A DNA stretch of 52,189 bases, from positions 1 through 52,189 of the forward strand of contig CXTY01000020.1 of assembly GCA_001404055.1 (NCBI GenBank). The letters are read 5' to 3'. This stretch comes from Roseibium album (GTDB lineage Bacteria; Pseudomonadota; Alphaproteobacteria; Rhizobiales; Stappiaceae). The notes beneath the pieces are model-generated. The model was given only the letters and a program-made list of their open reading frames with translations, was not told the origin of the DNA and made no database searches. The position numbers and the translations under genes were made by a program. Positions 37,077 through 45,916 of the stretch are shown piece by piece. Numbering within the stretch: position 1 is the first letter of the stretch; every line of letters begins with the position of its first letter.

Positions 37077-37089
37077 GTTACATTATAAC
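37077..37089. promoter_or_regulatory. Zur-like box upstream of znuA
   Basis: GTTACATTATAAC is a near-perfect 13-bp dyad, AT-rich like Zur sites (GTTATA-type), 22 bp before the znuA ATG. A second, weaker copy GTAATTGTATAAC follows at 37092-37104. Zinc control of znuA is well established in proteobacteria; the site itself is inferred. Confidence 0.6.
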
Positions 37090-37224
37090 GTGTAATTGTA
37101 TAACGTTTGTATATTTGGCGTTCAACCCCTGTTTTCGGTTTCTTTCATTCATAGCCACGTTGGCTCTTGGAATGTGCAATTGGTGCGGCTAAGATCAAAA
37201 AAACTCTGACGGATCAAACAGTTC

Positions 37225-38094
37225 ATGCGTCCAGCCCCAAAATTTGGAGTAAGCAACTTTCTCAACACCTATCCACCGAAAGCCGCACAGCTGATCGTCA
37301 CAATTTATGGCGATATAGTCGAGCCTCGCGGTGGCGTTCTGTGGATGGGGGATTTGATCAGCCTGTGTTCAGGGTTCGGGGTCAATGAGTCTCTTGTTCG
37401 AACAGCCGTTTCGCGTCTTGTTTCGAAAGATCAACTAAGCGGGCAAAGAGAAGGGCGTCGCAGCTTCTACGGCCTGACCTCAACTGCCAGTGCCGAATAT
37501 CATTCGGCAGCAGATTTGTTTTTTGGCCCGGCTGACGATGAATGCGAATGGCTTTTTGTCCATAGCCTGCATCAAGGGGAACAGCTTGAGTTGACGGCCA
37601 ACGGCTTCGCGCCCCTTGGCGGGGGAATGTATATTGCCGCCGACAGGTCAGGGCGGCCGTTGCCCGGTACGAGTTTTCGCTCAGTCGCAATCAATCAGGA
37701 CGGCGGCAAACTGAAAAAGTTGCTGCATTCGACATTTGGTCTTGAAGCGCTTTCGATCGAATACGCAGACATTGTCCAACGCATGAACAAAATGAAGAAC
37801 GCTGTGAACGAGACGATAGACGGACAGAACGCTTTATTTCTCCGACTTGCTCTTGTTCACGCCTATCGAAATATCAGACTGCGCGATCCCAGACTTCCAG
37901 CTTCCGCACTACCTGACGGATGGCCTGGTGCCATAGCACATCGTTTGTTCGCAGATGTTTATGGCCAGCTATCTTTCCTCGCCGATGCCTACATAGGCAA
38001 TCATCTTCTCGCCATTGACGGACCTTTACCCGCCCAGCCTCCAGCAGTGCATTCGCGGTTGAAGTCTCTGGTGGAGAGAAGCCAAGTCCTTTAA
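37225..38094 (+). CDS. paaX: PaaX-family transcriptional regulator of phenylacetate degradation
   Basis: Phenylacetyl-CoA-responsive repressor of paa genes. The 289 residues contain an N-terminal winged helix (RPAPKFGVSNFLNTYPPKAA, then GDLISLCSGFGVNESLVRTA and the SRLVSKDQLSGQREGRRSFY wing) and a C-terminal PaaX domain (LRLALVHAYRNIRLRDPRLP). It is divergent from znuA and lies 129 bp before paaA, the first catabolic gene. The likely target is the 35-bp dyad before paaA and its twin before paaG. No copy of that dyad was found in front of paaX itself. Confidence 0.9.
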   Translation: MRPAPKFGVSNFLNTYPPKAAQLIVTIYGDIVEPRGGVLWMGDLISLCSGFGVNESLVRTAVSRLVSKDQLSGQREGRRSFYGLTSTASAEYHSAADLFFGPADDECEWLFVHSLHQGEQLELTANGFAPLGGGMYIAADRSGRPLPGTSFRSVAINQDGGKLKKLLHSTFGLEALSIEYADIVQRMNKMKNAVNETIDGQNALFLRLALVHAYRNIRLRDPRLPASALPDGWPGAIAHRLFADVYGQLSFLADAYIGNHLLAIDGPLPAQPPAVHSRLKSLVERSQVL

Positions 38095-38115
38095 TTGCCG
38101 TCAGTATTATCGACC

Positions 38116-38127
38116 GCCAATATTGGC
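38116..38127. promoter_or_regulatory. Perfect 12-bp palindrome upstream of paaA
   Basis: GCCAATATTGGC lies 7 bp before the larger paa dyad. It could be a second protein site or part of the paaA promoter; nothing identifies the binder. Confidence 0.35.
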
Positions 38128-38134
38128 CTCAAAA

Positions 38135-38175
38135 GCATCACAAAAAAATTTGTATCTCTACTTTTTTTGTGACGC
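38135..38175. promoter_or_regulatory. paa operator 1, upstream of paaA
   Basis: GCATCACAAAAAAA at the left and TTTTTTTGTGACGC at the right form an inverted repeat (perfect over 11 bp, TCACAAAAAAA/TTTTTTTGTGA, total span 35 bp from 38138 to 38172). It ends 51 bp before the paaA ATG. The same TCACAA-N23-TTGTGA layout occurs before paaG (47172-47212); 23 of 41 aligned bases are identical, including GCATCACAA and TTGTGAC. Confidence 0.7.
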
Positions 38176-38223
38176 TTTGTACGGTATCCTCTTCGGGACT
38201 TCAACATGACGAGAGGAGGCGTC

Positions 38224-39216
38224 ATGTATGCCCAGATGGTAAAAACCGATTCCAGCAAGGTGCGCGACCTTTCGGAAATGACCGATGAAGAACGTGCCTT
38301 CCAGGAACGAATAGACCGCGGCGAAAAGATTGAGCCTACTGATTGGATGCCGGACGGGTATCGTAAAACGCTCATCCGCCAGATAGGCCAGCACGCCCAT
38401 TCCGAAATCGTGGGTCAATTGCCTGAGGGCAACTGGATTACCCGCGCGCCAACGCTAGAGCGCAAGGCGATCTTGCTTGCCAAGGTTCAAGACGAGGCTG
38501 GGCACGGGTTGTATCTTTATTGTGCGGCAGAAACACTTGGTGTGAGCCGGGACGAGCTGATCGAGCTCCTCCACGCCGGCAAGATGAAATATTCGTCCAT
38601 ATTCAATTATCCGACGCTTACCTGGGCAGATATCGGCGCGGTCGGCTGGCTGGTGGACGGTGCAGCGATCATGAACCAGGTTCCGCTGCAACGGACTTCA
38701 TTTGGACCTTATTCACGCGCGATGGTTCGCATCTGCAAGGAAGAAAGTTTCCATCAACGTCAGGGCTTCGACATCATGATGAAGATGGCCAATGGAAATT
38801 CTGCGCAGCGCCACATGGCACAGGATGCGCTGAACCGGTTCTGGTACCCCTCGTTGATGATGTTCGGTCCTTCTGACAAGGAATCTGTCCATTCCGCGCA
38901 GTCCATGGCGTGGAAAATCAAGATCAACACCAATGACGAGTTGCGTCAGAAGTTTGTCGATCAAACAGTTCCGCAGGCAGAATATTTGGGCCTAACCGTT
39001 CCCGATGAGAACTTGGAATGGAATGAAGACAAGGGCGGGTACGACTTTTCCGAACCTGACTGGACTGAATTTTTCGAAGTTCTGAAGGGCAATGGTCCCT
39101 GCAATCGGGAGCGCATGGAGGCCAGGGTCAAGGCCTGGGATGATGGTGCGTGGGTCCGAGACGGCTTGATGGCGCATGCCGAAAAACGCCATGCGTCCAG
39201 AACGGCTGCGGAGTGA
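38224..39216 (+). CDS. paaA: 1,2-phenylacetyl-CoA epoxidase, catalytic subunit PaaA
   Basis: Diiron monooxygenase subunit that epoxidises the ring of phenylacetyl-CoA with O2. The 330 residues form a ferritin-like helical bundle with the iron ligands in [13 protein letters not shown] and [13 protein letters not shown]. The N-terminal region shows [20 protein letters not shown] and [20 protein letters not shown], typical of PaaA. An in-frame ATG at 38206 exists, but AGGAGG lies 4 bp before the ATG at 38224. It heads the plus-strand operon paaA-DUF3291-paaB-paaC-paaD-paaE-paaZ. Confidence 0.97.
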   Translation: MYAQMVKTDSSKVRDLSEMTDEERAFQERIDRGEKIEPTDWMPDGYRKTLIRQIGQHAHSEIVGQLPEGNWITRAPTLERKAILLAKVQDEAGHGLYLYCAAETLGVSRDELIELLHAGKMKYSSIFNYPTLTWADIGAVGWLVDGAAIMNQVPLQRTSFGPYSRAMVRICKEESFHQRQGFDIMMKMANGNSAQRHMAQDALNRFWYPSLMMFGPSDKESVHSAQSMAWKIKINTNDELRQKFVDQTVPQAEYLGLTVPDENLEWNEDKGGYDFSEPDWTEFFEVLKGNGPCNRERMEARVKAWDDGAWVRDGLMAHAEKRHASRTAAE

Positions 39217-39223
39217 TTAATAG

Positions 39224-39706
39224 ATGTCGGATTTTCATATTGCAGAATTGAACGTTGGTCGTCTCAAACATGACATCAACGATCCGAGGGTCGCGGATTT
39301 CGTCAACAACCTGAACCGTGTAAATGCGGCAGCTGAACGCAGCGAGGGATTTATCTGGCGATTGCAGGATGAGGCCGGTTCCTCCTTGTCTATGTCCGTT
39401 TCTGACGACCCGCTGATAATTCCGAACCTTTCTGTGTGGGAAGATGTCGCCTCACTTGAACATTTTGTCTTCCAAACCGTTCATAAGCGTTTTTATACAC
39501 GCCGAGCAGAGTGGTTCGATGTCATGGACAAAATGCACTTTGTCATGTGGCCCGTGGCAGTAGGACATCAGCCTTCGTTGGCTGAAGCCTGGCAGAGGCT
39601 CGAATATCTCAACAAACACGGGCCTTCTGACCATGCCTTTGGATGGAATTACGTCAAATCAGCCAATCTTTGGCGATCAGCGCAATGTTCCGGTTCAGCA
39701 GCCTGA
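39224..39706 (+). CDS. DUF3291 protein inserted between paaA and paaB
   Basis: A 160-residue protein starting MSDFHIAELNVGRLKHDIND, with SVWEDVASLEHFVFQTVHKR and a WWP-like MWPVAVGHQPSLAEAWQRLE segment. This matches DUF3291, which resembles ferredoxin-like monooxygenase-fold (ABM) proteins. No catalytic residues are known. It is 7 bp after paaA and 25 bp before paaB, so it is transcribed with the epoxidase genes. An auxiliary role in handling phenylacetyl-CoA epoxide or the oxepin is possible but unproven. Confidence 0.8.
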   Translation: MSDFHIAELNVGRLKHDINDPRVADFVNNLNRVNAAAERSEGFIWRLQDEAGSSLSMSVSDDPLIIPNLSVWEDVASLEHFVFQTVHKRFYTRRAEWFDVMDKMHFVMWPVAVGHQPSLAEAWQRLEYLNKHGPSDHAFGWNYVKSANLWRSAQCSGSAA

Positions 39707-39731
39707 TCGGCCGGATGTGGAGATTAGAACA

Positions 39732-40016
39732 ATGAAAAAAGAATGGCCGCTTTGGGAAGTGTTCATTAGAGGGCAGCATGGCCTGAACCACAGGCACGTC
39801 GGGTCACTCCATGCTCCAGATGCCGAATTGGCACTCAAAAACGCCAGAGATGTTTACACCCGCCGCAGGGAGGGCGTTTCAATTTGGGTAGTCCCGTCAA
39901 CGCAGATTACAGCTTCAGACCCTGGATCCAAGGATTCGCTGTTTGAGCCTTCGAAAGACAAGATTTATCGGCACCCGAGCTTTTATGACATTCCCGAAGA
40001 CGTTGGAAAAATGTGA
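39732..40016 (+). CDS. paaB: Phenylacetyl-CoA epoxidase subunit PaaB
   Basis: Small bridging subunit of the epoxidase, 94 residues: KKEWPLWEVFIRGQHGLNHR, HVGSLHAPDAELALKNARDV and YTRRREGVSIWVVPS are all PaaB signatures. The start is set by the conserved MKKEWPLWEVF; longer frames run back into the DUF3291 gene. The stop shares a base with the next start (TGATG). Confidence 0.95.
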   Translation: MKKEWPLWEVFIRGQHGLNHRHVGSLHAPDAELALKNARDVYTRRREGVSIWVVPSTQITASDPGSKDSLFEPSKDKIYRHPSFYDIPEDVGKM

Positions 40017-40792
40017 TGGCTATGTCTGGCGATATTATCGCGAACGATATTCTGTTTGAGTGGCTTTTGCGCCGAGGGGATACACCTCTGATACTCGGGC
40101 ACCGGGTATCAGAATGGTGTGGCCATTCTCCTGTGCTGGAAGAAGATATTGCGCTCGCTAATGTCGCGCTCGATTTAATCGGGCAGTCGCGCTTGTGGCT
40201 CACCTATGCGGGTGAGGTGGAAGGCAAGGGACGCGGCGAAAATGAGCTCGCCTTTTTAAGAGACGCCTGGGACTTCCGGAACTTCCTTCTGGCTGAACAA
40301 ACCAACGGGGATTTCGGTAAGACCCTGATGCGGCAATTCCTGATTGACGCCTACCAGGTACCGTTTCTTGCCGCCTTGGAAAGCTCTGGCAACGAAAGAA
40401 TTTCGGAGATTGCTGCCAAGGCAGGCAAAGAGGCTGTCTATCACCTGGATCGATCTGCAGATCTCGTTATCAGGCTTGGCGACGGGACACCGGAAAGTCA
40501 CAAGAGAATGCAGACCGCGCTCGATATGCTATGGGCCTATACAGGTGAGATGTTTGCGGGCGATGCGGTCGATGAAGCAATGTTTGATGCGTCACTTGCG
40601 CCAAAGCCTGAAAATTTGCGACCGCAATGGCAAAAGACCGTCGACATGGTTCTTGATCAGGCGACGCTGAAAATCCCGCAATCTGACTTTGCTCATCAAG
40701 GTGGTCTGAGCGGTCGCCATTCTGAGCACCTTGGGCATCTTCTCGCTGACATGCAGTTCCTACAAAGGGCCTATCCCGGTGCAACCTGGTAA
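40016..40792 (+). CDS. paaC: Phenylacetyl-CoA epoxidase subunit PaaC
   Basis: Structural ferritin-like partner of PaaA, 258 residues. It shows LFEWLLRRGDTPLILGHRVS, EWCGHSPVLEEDIALANVAL and DLIGQSRLWLTYAGEVEGKG, then AYQVPFLAAL and EAVYHLDRSADLVIRLGDGT. Possible starts at 40013 (GTG), 40016 and 40022 differ by a few residues; 40016 is chosen for the TGATG overlap with paaB. PaaC keeps the fold but not the diiron catalytic role. Confidence 0.94.
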   Translation: MAMSGDIIANDILFEWLLRRGDTPLILGHRVSEWCGHSPVLEEDIALANVALDLIGQSRLWLTYAGEVEGKGRGENELAFLRDAWDFRNFLLAEQTNGDFGKTLMRQFLIDAYQVPFLAALESSGNERISEIAAKAGKEAVYHLDRSADLVIRLGDGTPESHKRMQTALDMLWAYTGEMFAGDAVDEAMFDASLAPKPENLRPQWQKTVDMVLDQATLKIPQSDFAHQGGLSGRHSEHLGHLLADMQFLQRAYPGATW

Positions 40793-41309
40793 CGTGAAGC
40801 AGGCTTCGACGGATACAATCTGGCAATGGTTGTCCGAAATCCCGGATCCCGAAATTCCCGTGCTGTCGCTGACCGATCTCGGCGTGATCAGGGATGTCCG
40901 ATGGGAGAAAGGCACTCTGGTGGTTACGGTGACACCAACCTATACCGGCTGCCCCGCAACAGCAGTCATCAACCTCGATATCGAAACAAAACTGCGCACC
41001 TGCGGCGTTGAGGATTTGCGGCTGGAACAAAAACTCAGCCCTCCTTGGACCACGGATTGGCTAAGTGCCGAGGGCCGGGAAAAACTGAAAAACTATGGAA
41101 TTGCGCCGCCCGTGGATGCCGTAAAAGATACCCGGCCACTTGCTGATAGAATTCTGCAAATGACCGGAGCCAGCAAGTCGTCGGTTTCCTGCCCGCGCTG
41201 CGATTCTGAAAATACGGAAAAAATCAGCCAATTCGGTTCCACGCCCTGCAAGGCGGCTTACCGCTGCAAGTCCTGTCTGGAACCATTCGACTACTTCAAG
41301 TGCCACTAA
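40779..41309 (+). CDS. paaD: PaaD, epoxidase-associated Fe-S maturation-like protein
   Basis: MIP18/DUF59 domain protein required for PaaABCE function, probably in Fe-S or diiron maturation. In 176 residues the DUF59 core (IPDPEIPVLSLTDLGVIRDV; VTPTYTGCPAT) is followed by a C-terminal four-cysteine zinc ribbon (SCPRCDSENT...YRCKSCLEPFDYFKC). The GTG at 40779 with AAGGG nine bases upstream is preferred; another GTG at 40794 would remove five residues. It overlaps paaC by 14 bp. Confidence 0.9.
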   Translation: MQPGNVKQASTDTIWQWLSEIPDPEIPVLSLTDLGVIRDVRWEKGTLVVTVTPTYTGCPATAVINLDIETKLRTCGVEDLRLEQKLSPPWTTDWLSAEGREKLKNYGIAPPVDAVKDTRPLADRILQMTGASKSSVSCPRCDSENTEKISQFGSTPCKAAYRCKSCLEPFDYFKCH

Positions 41310-41342
41310 CACCCCGTTCGCGCGGGTTTAGGGAGGAGTTTC

Positions 41343-42416
41343 ATGTCTCGGTTTCATGCTCTGACGGTAACAGATGTGGTTCCAGATACCCGGGATTCAG
41401 TTGTTGTAACGCTGCAGCCAGCGGCCGCAGACAAGAACGTTTTTCGTTTTACACAAGGTCAATACCTCACTTTCCGGCGGGACTTTGACGGACACGAAGT
41501 CAGACGCTGTTATTCGATTTGTGCTGGAACCGAAGACGGCAAATTGCAAGTTGGCATCAAACGTGTCGACGGCGGCGCGTTTTCCTGCTGGGCCAACGAA
41601 AACATGAAGCCGGGGGATGTTGTCGAAGCCATGCCTCCGCTTGGCAGTTTCAATTCAGCTATCGAGCCTGAAAAATCCAAAAACTATGTCGGTTTTGCTG
41701 GCGGTTCGGGAATAACACCGATCTTATCGATCCTGAAGACTGTTTTGACCCGAGAGCCACAGTCCCGGTTCACGGTCGTCTACGCGAACCGGCAGATATC
41801 GTCGATCATGTTTCGAGAAGATCTGGAGGACCTCAAAAACAGGTTTCTTGGTCGCCTGCAGATCATTCACGTCTTGAAAAGCGACACCCAGGACTCTGAC
41901 CTCTTTACCGGCCGGGTCGATGAAGAAAAACTAGATGAGCTGTTTGAAACTCTGATCGATCCGCAGGATATCGATATTGCATTTTTATGCGGCCCACACG
42001 GCATGATGGAAACGGTGCGAACGACGTTGGAGAAGTCCGGAGTTTCGTCTCAGAACATCAAACAAGAACTTTTCAAATCGGATCAACCAGGGCGATTGCC
42101 TACAACGGTTAGGCGAGCTGAAGATGCTGACGAAGCTAAAGAGGCTGACCTGAAGCTCACCATTGATGGCACCACACGCGAAATCCACATGGAAGCCGGC
42201 GAGTCAATTCTGGAGGCGGCTCACAGGAACAACATTGATGCACCTTATTCCTGTTGTGCTGGTGTTTGTTCAACATGCCGCGGGAAACTGCTTGAGGGTG
42301 AGGTGGAAATGGCAGCCAATCACGCACTCGAAGACGATGAGATCCGCGACGGCTACATACTCACATGTCAGTCGCGTCCCATGACCAAACGTCTTGTTTT
42401 GACCTACGACACCTGA
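41343..42416 (+). CDS. paaE: Phenylacetyl-CoA epoxidase reductase subunit PaaE
   Basis: NAD(P)H-dependent flavin and 2Fe-2S reductase that delivers electrons to PaaA. In 357 residues: an FAD-binding domain (VRRCYSICAGTEDGKLQVGI), an NAD-binding domain (GFAGGSGITPILSILKTVL; FLCGPHGMMETVRTTL) and a C-terminal plant-type ferredoxin domain with Cys ligands in YSCCAGVCSTCRG and a later CQSRP. GGGAGG lies before the ATG. Gap to paaD is 33 bp, to paaZ 39 bp. Confidence 0.96.
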   Translation: MSRFHALTVTDVVPDTRDSVVVTLQPAAADKNVFRFTQGQYLTFRRDFDGHEVRRCYSICAGTEDGKLQVGIKRVDGGAFSCWANENMKPGDVVEAMPPLGSFNSAIEPEKSKNYVGFAGGSGITPILSILKTVLTREPQSRFTVVYANRQISSIMFREDLEDLKNRFLGRLQIIHVLKSDTQDSDLFTGRVDEEKLDELFETLIDPQDIDIAFLCGPHGMMETVRTTLEKSGVSSQNIKQELFKSDQPGRLPTTVRRAEDADEAKEADLKLTIDGTTREIHMEAGESILEAAHRNNIDAPYSCCAGVCSTCRGKLLEGEVEMAANHALEDDEIRDGYILTCQSRPMTKRLVLTYDT

Positions 42417-42455
42417 TCGGCAGGTTTCCGTTATCTCTCAACTGGAATTGAATTC

Positions 42456-44507
42456 ATGAATGTTGTTCCCGGAAAATTTCGCGTTCTGGAAAGTTATCTG
42501 TCTGGTGGTTGGCAAACGGGCAAAGGGGCAGGGGCAACGTTGCTGGATGCCTCTTCCAGCGAACCTGTAGCGCAGATTGATGCCTCCGGTCTGGATTTGG
42601 AAGGAGCGCTTGATTACGGGCGAACTGTCGGAGGCAAAGCACTGCGCGCGATGACCTATCATGAACGCGCATTGATGCTCAAAACCCTTGCGCAGTACCT
42701 GATGGACAGAAAAGAAGTCTTCTATCAGGAAAGTTTTGCGACAGGCGCCACCCGCAAGGACAGTTGGATCGACATCGAAGGCGGTATCGGAACCGTATTT
42801 GCGTATTCCTCAAAGGCGCGGCGGGAAATGCCGAATACGCGCGTTTTTGTCGAAGGCGCCGTGGAACCGCTTTCTCGGGACAATACATTTTCCGGACAAC
42901 ACATACTGACGCCCTTGCAAGGCATTGCTGTCCATATCAATGCCTTCAACTTTCCCTGCTGGGGCATGCTTGAAAAGATCGCGCCCGCTTTAATCGCAGG
43001 CGTTCCTTGCCTGGTAAAGCCTGCAAGCCAGACGGCCTATCTCACCGAACTCATGGTACGGCATATTGTCGATAGTGGAATTTTGCCTGAGGGAACATTG
43101 CAACTGCTTTGCGGGTCTGCGGGCGATTTGATCGACCACGTGAACGGGCAAGACGTGGTGACCTTCACTGGATCAGCAACCACGGGACAAATGTTGCGGC
43201 AGAACCCGTCCGTCATCAAGAATTCGGTTCGGTTTTCCATGGAAGCGGACAGTTTGAACGCCGCCGTACTTGGCCCGGATGCGAAGCCAGGTGAGCCGGA
43301 ATTCGATCTGTTTATCAAGGAAGTCGCCCGGGAAATGACAGTAAAGGCGGGGCAAAAATGCACCGCAATTCGAAGGGTGATTGCACCACGCGCAACAGTT
43401 CAGGCAGTCGCAGATGCCTTGAACGAACGCTTGGGGCGCCAGGTCTTGGGCGATCCTCGCGCGGAAGGCGTCTCAATGGGGCCTCTCTCTTCGAAGGGAC
43501 AAAAGGAAGAAGTTCAAAGATGTGTCACGGAGCTCAATGCAGAGGCCGAAATGGTCTCACAGAAATCTTCGAAATTGCCGGAGCATGGAGCATTCGCGAT
43601 GCCCGTTCTGCTTCATTGCGAAAGCCCCATGACATCCGACGCTGTTCATTCCATTGAGGCGTTCGGACCTGTCGCGACTCTCATGCCCTACGATGATGTG
43701 GAAGAAGCGATCGAATTGACGCGCAAGGGCAAAGGCTCGCTCGTCGCTTCACTCTTCACCAATGACACGACAGTTGCCGAAGAGATGGTCCTGGGAATAG
43801 CGCCCTTCCACGGTCGTGTGATGATTGGCAACCGGCAGAGCGCGAAAAGCTCCACCGGCCATGGCTCGCCTTTGCCGATGTTGGTGCATGGAGGTCCGGG
43901 CCGGGCTGGCGGCGGCGAGGAACTGGGGGGGCTGCGGTCGGTCAAACACTATATGCAGCGCACGGCAGTGCAGGGAACACCGCAATTGCTGGGCGCTGTA
44001 ACGGGCCGCTGGATTAGCGGTGCAGACGGGCAAAGTGAACCCAGACATCCGTTCCGGAAATCGCTTGCCGAGCTCAAGATAGGTGATCAGTTGACCACTG
44101 GCTCCAGAACTGTGTTGCTTGAAGATATTGAACATTTCGCAAAATTCACAGGCGACACTTTTTACGCTCACATGAATGAAGCTGCTGCCCTGCGCAACCC
44201 TTTCTTTGAAGGACGTGTGGCGCATGGCTACCTCATTGTGTCTTTTGCAGCAGGATTGTTTGTCGATCCTGATGAAGGGCCGGTGCTTGCCAATTACGGC
44301 GTCGACAACCTGCGATTCATGACACCCGTGAATGCTGGCGACGCCCTCAAGGTCCAGCTCACGGCAAAAGAGATTTCTCCGCGTATTGCTGCCGACTACG
44401 GCGAAGTTCGATGGGATTGCCTCGTGACAAATCAGGAAGATGAAGCCGTGGCGCAATATGACGTTCTGACTTTGGTCGCCAAGGACAAAACAGCGATAGC
44501 CAAATAG
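42456..44507 (+). CDS. paaZ: Bifunctional oxepin-CoA hydrolase / semialdehyde dehydrogenase PaaZ
   Basis: Opens oxepin-CoA and oxidises the resulting 3-oxo-5,6-dehydrosuberyl-CoA semialdehyde. The 683 residues combine an N-terminal aldehyde dehydrogenase domain (about 1-520; VHINAFNFPCWGMLEK, FTGSATTGQMLRQ, and the GQKCTAIRR catalytic Cys loop) with a C-terminal MaoC-like hydratase domain (about 535-683; FAKFTGDTFYAHMNEAAA, FFEGRVAHGYLIVSFAAGLF). The full fusion is intact, as in E. coli PaaZ. It is the last gene of the plus-strand operon and is convergent with paaK. Confidence 0.97.
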   Translation: MNVVPGKFRVLESYLSGGWQTGKGAGATLLDASSSEPVAQIDASGLDLEGALDYGRTVGGKALRAMTYHERALMLKTLAQYLMDRKEVFYQESFATGATRKDSWIDIEGGIGTVFAYSSKARREMPNTRVFVEGAVEPLSRDNTFSGQHILTPLQGIAVHINAFNFPCWGMLEKIAPALIAGVPCLVKPASQTAYLTELMVRHIVDSGILPEGTLQLLCGSAGDLIDHVNGQDVVTFTGSATTGQMLRQNPSVIKNSVRFSMEADSLNAAVLGPDAKPGEPEFDLFIKEVAREMTVKAGQKCTAIRRVIAPRATVQAVADALNERLGRQVLGDPRAEGVSMGPLSSKGQKEEVQRCVTELNAEAEMVSQKSSKLPEHGAFAMPVLLHCESPMTSDAVHSIEAFGPVATLMPYDDVEEAIELTRKGKGSLVASLFTNDTTVAEEMVLGIAPFHGRVMIGNRQSAKSSTGHGSPLPMLVHGGPGRAGGGEELGGLRSVKHYMQRTAVQGTPQLLGAVTGRWISGADGQSEPRHPFRKSLAELKIGDQLTTGSRTVLLEDIEHFAKFTGDTFYAHMNEAAALRNPFFEGRVAHGYLIVSFAAGLFVDPDEGPVLANYGVDNLRFMTPVNAGDALKVQLTAKEISPRIAADYGEVRWDCLVTNQEDEAVAQYDVLTLVAKDKTAIAK

Positions 44508-44519
44508 TGTTTTGAGAGG

Positions 44520-44548
44520 AAAATGGTCCCGGTTATTAATCGGGACCA
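44520..44548. terminator. Hairpin between convergent paaZ and paaK
   Basis: TGGTCCCG (44524-44531) and CGGGACCA (44541-44548) form a perfect 8-bp stem with a 9-nt loop. A short T run exists only on the minus strand (44523-44520), so it best serves paaK. Confidence 0.55.
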
Positions 44549-44565
44549 ACTGATTGGAATGTCGA

Positions 44566-45876
44566 CTATTTCTTTGAGCGATTGTCGACGACGCGTTTGG
44601 CCTTGCCGGCCGATCGTTCAACCTGACCCGGTTCTGCAACGTCAATCTTTGCTGAGATGCCAAGGGCGCTTTTGATGTGATGGGAGAGCTCGCGCGCTGA
44701 AGCCTGGCGTTGATCGCTGGACGTTGATCCGGGAGCAGCTTCCACATGCACCGTCATGACATCCAACCGGTTTAATTTGCCGAGTTCAATCTGAAAATGA
44801 GGTGACAACCCGTCACATTTCAGGATTTGGACCTCGATTTGGGTCGGGAATACGTTGACCCCGCGCAAGATGATCATGTCATCGGACCGTCCGGTGACTT
44901 TTTCCATCCGGCGCATGGTTCTGGCAGTTCCGGGAAGTAGTCTTGTCAGGTCTCGCGTCCGGTAACGCACCATCGGCAGGCCTTCTTTCGTCAAGGTCGT
45001 GAAGACAAGCTCCCCAACCTCTCCATCTGGAAGAACTTCACCTGTCTCCGGGTCAATTATCTCCGGATAAAAGTGATCTTCCCAGATGTGGAGGCCGTCT
45101 TTGGTTTCCACACATTCATTGGCAACGCCTGGTCCCAGGATTTCGGACAGGCCATAAATATCGACCGCATGCATATCGAAGGCCTCTTCGATTTCCAAAC
45201 GCATGGCATTTGTCCAGGGTTCTGCCCCAAATATGCCTACCGCGAGCGAAGAATCTCTGGGGTCAATACCCTGTTTGCGGAACTCATCAATTATGGATAG
45301 CAGATAGGACGGCGTTACCATGATGATGCGCGGTTTCAGGTCCTGAAGGAGCGTCACCTGGCGCTCTGTCATACCACCTGAGACAGGCACAACGGTGCAG
45401 CCCAGTTTCTCAGCGCCGTAGTGCGCACCAAGGCCGCCGGTGAACAGTCCGTACCCATAGGCAACGTGGATGATATCGCCGGGGCGGCCTCCTGATGCTC
45501 GGATCGACCGCGCGACGAGGTGAGACCACATTTCAATATCATTGGCCGTGTAGCCGACAACCGTTGGCCGTCCAGTCGTTCCGGAAGAAGCATGAATGCG
45601 CAGGATCTTGTCGCGTGGAACGGCAAAAAGGCCAAATGGATATTGGTCTCTGAGATCGGCTTTGGTTGTGAAAGGGAACTTGGCCAGGTCTGAAAGCGTA
45701 TTCAAATCAGATGGGTGAACACCTTTTTCGTCAAATCTGGATTTGAAAAGCGGAACATTCTCATACGCATGGTTGAGAGACCACTTCAGACGTTCAAGTT
45801 GCAGCGCCTGAAGTTCATCGTGTGACGCCTTCTCGATGGGATCCAGATCTCCGGGGTGTGGAGCCAGGTCTTCCAT
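44566..45876 (-). CDS. paaK: Phenylacetate--CoA ligase
   Basis: Activates phenylacetate with ATP and CoA, the entry step of the pathway. The 436 residues contain the adenylate-forming P-loop region HASSGTTGRPTVVGYT, the DIYGLSEILGPGVANEC motif, RYRTRDLTRLLPG and the GRSDDMIILRGVNVFPTQIE hinge. Longer in-frame starts run back into paaI; the ATG at 45876 has GGGAGGA just upstream and gives the normal length. It is third in the minus-strand unit paaG-paaI-paaK. Confidence 0.96.
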   Translation of the reverse strand: MEDLAPHPGDLDPIEKASHDELQALQLERLKWSLNHAYENVPLFKSRFDEKGVHPSDLNTLSDLAKFPFTTKADLRDQYPFGLFAVPRDKILRIHASSGTTGRPTVVGYTANDIEMWSHLVARSIRASGGRPGDIIHVAYGYGLFTGGLGAHYGAEKLGCTVVPVSGGMTERQVTLLQDLKPRIIMVTPSYLLSIIDEFRKQGIDPRDSSLAVGIFGAEPWTNAMRLEIEEAFDMHAVDIYGLSEILGPGVANECVETKDGLHIWEDHFYPEIIDPETGEVLPDGEVGELVFTTLTKEGLPMVRYRTRDLTRLLPGTARTMRRMEKVTGRSDDMIILRGVNVFPTQIEVQILKCDGLSPHFQIELGKLNRLDVMTVHVEAAPGSTSSDQRQASARELSHHIKSALGISAKIDVAEPGQVERSAGKAKRVVDNRSKK

Positions 45877-45916
45877 TGTGTCCTCCCTTGAAGCAGACCT
45901 TAGCGGGTTGCCTTGA

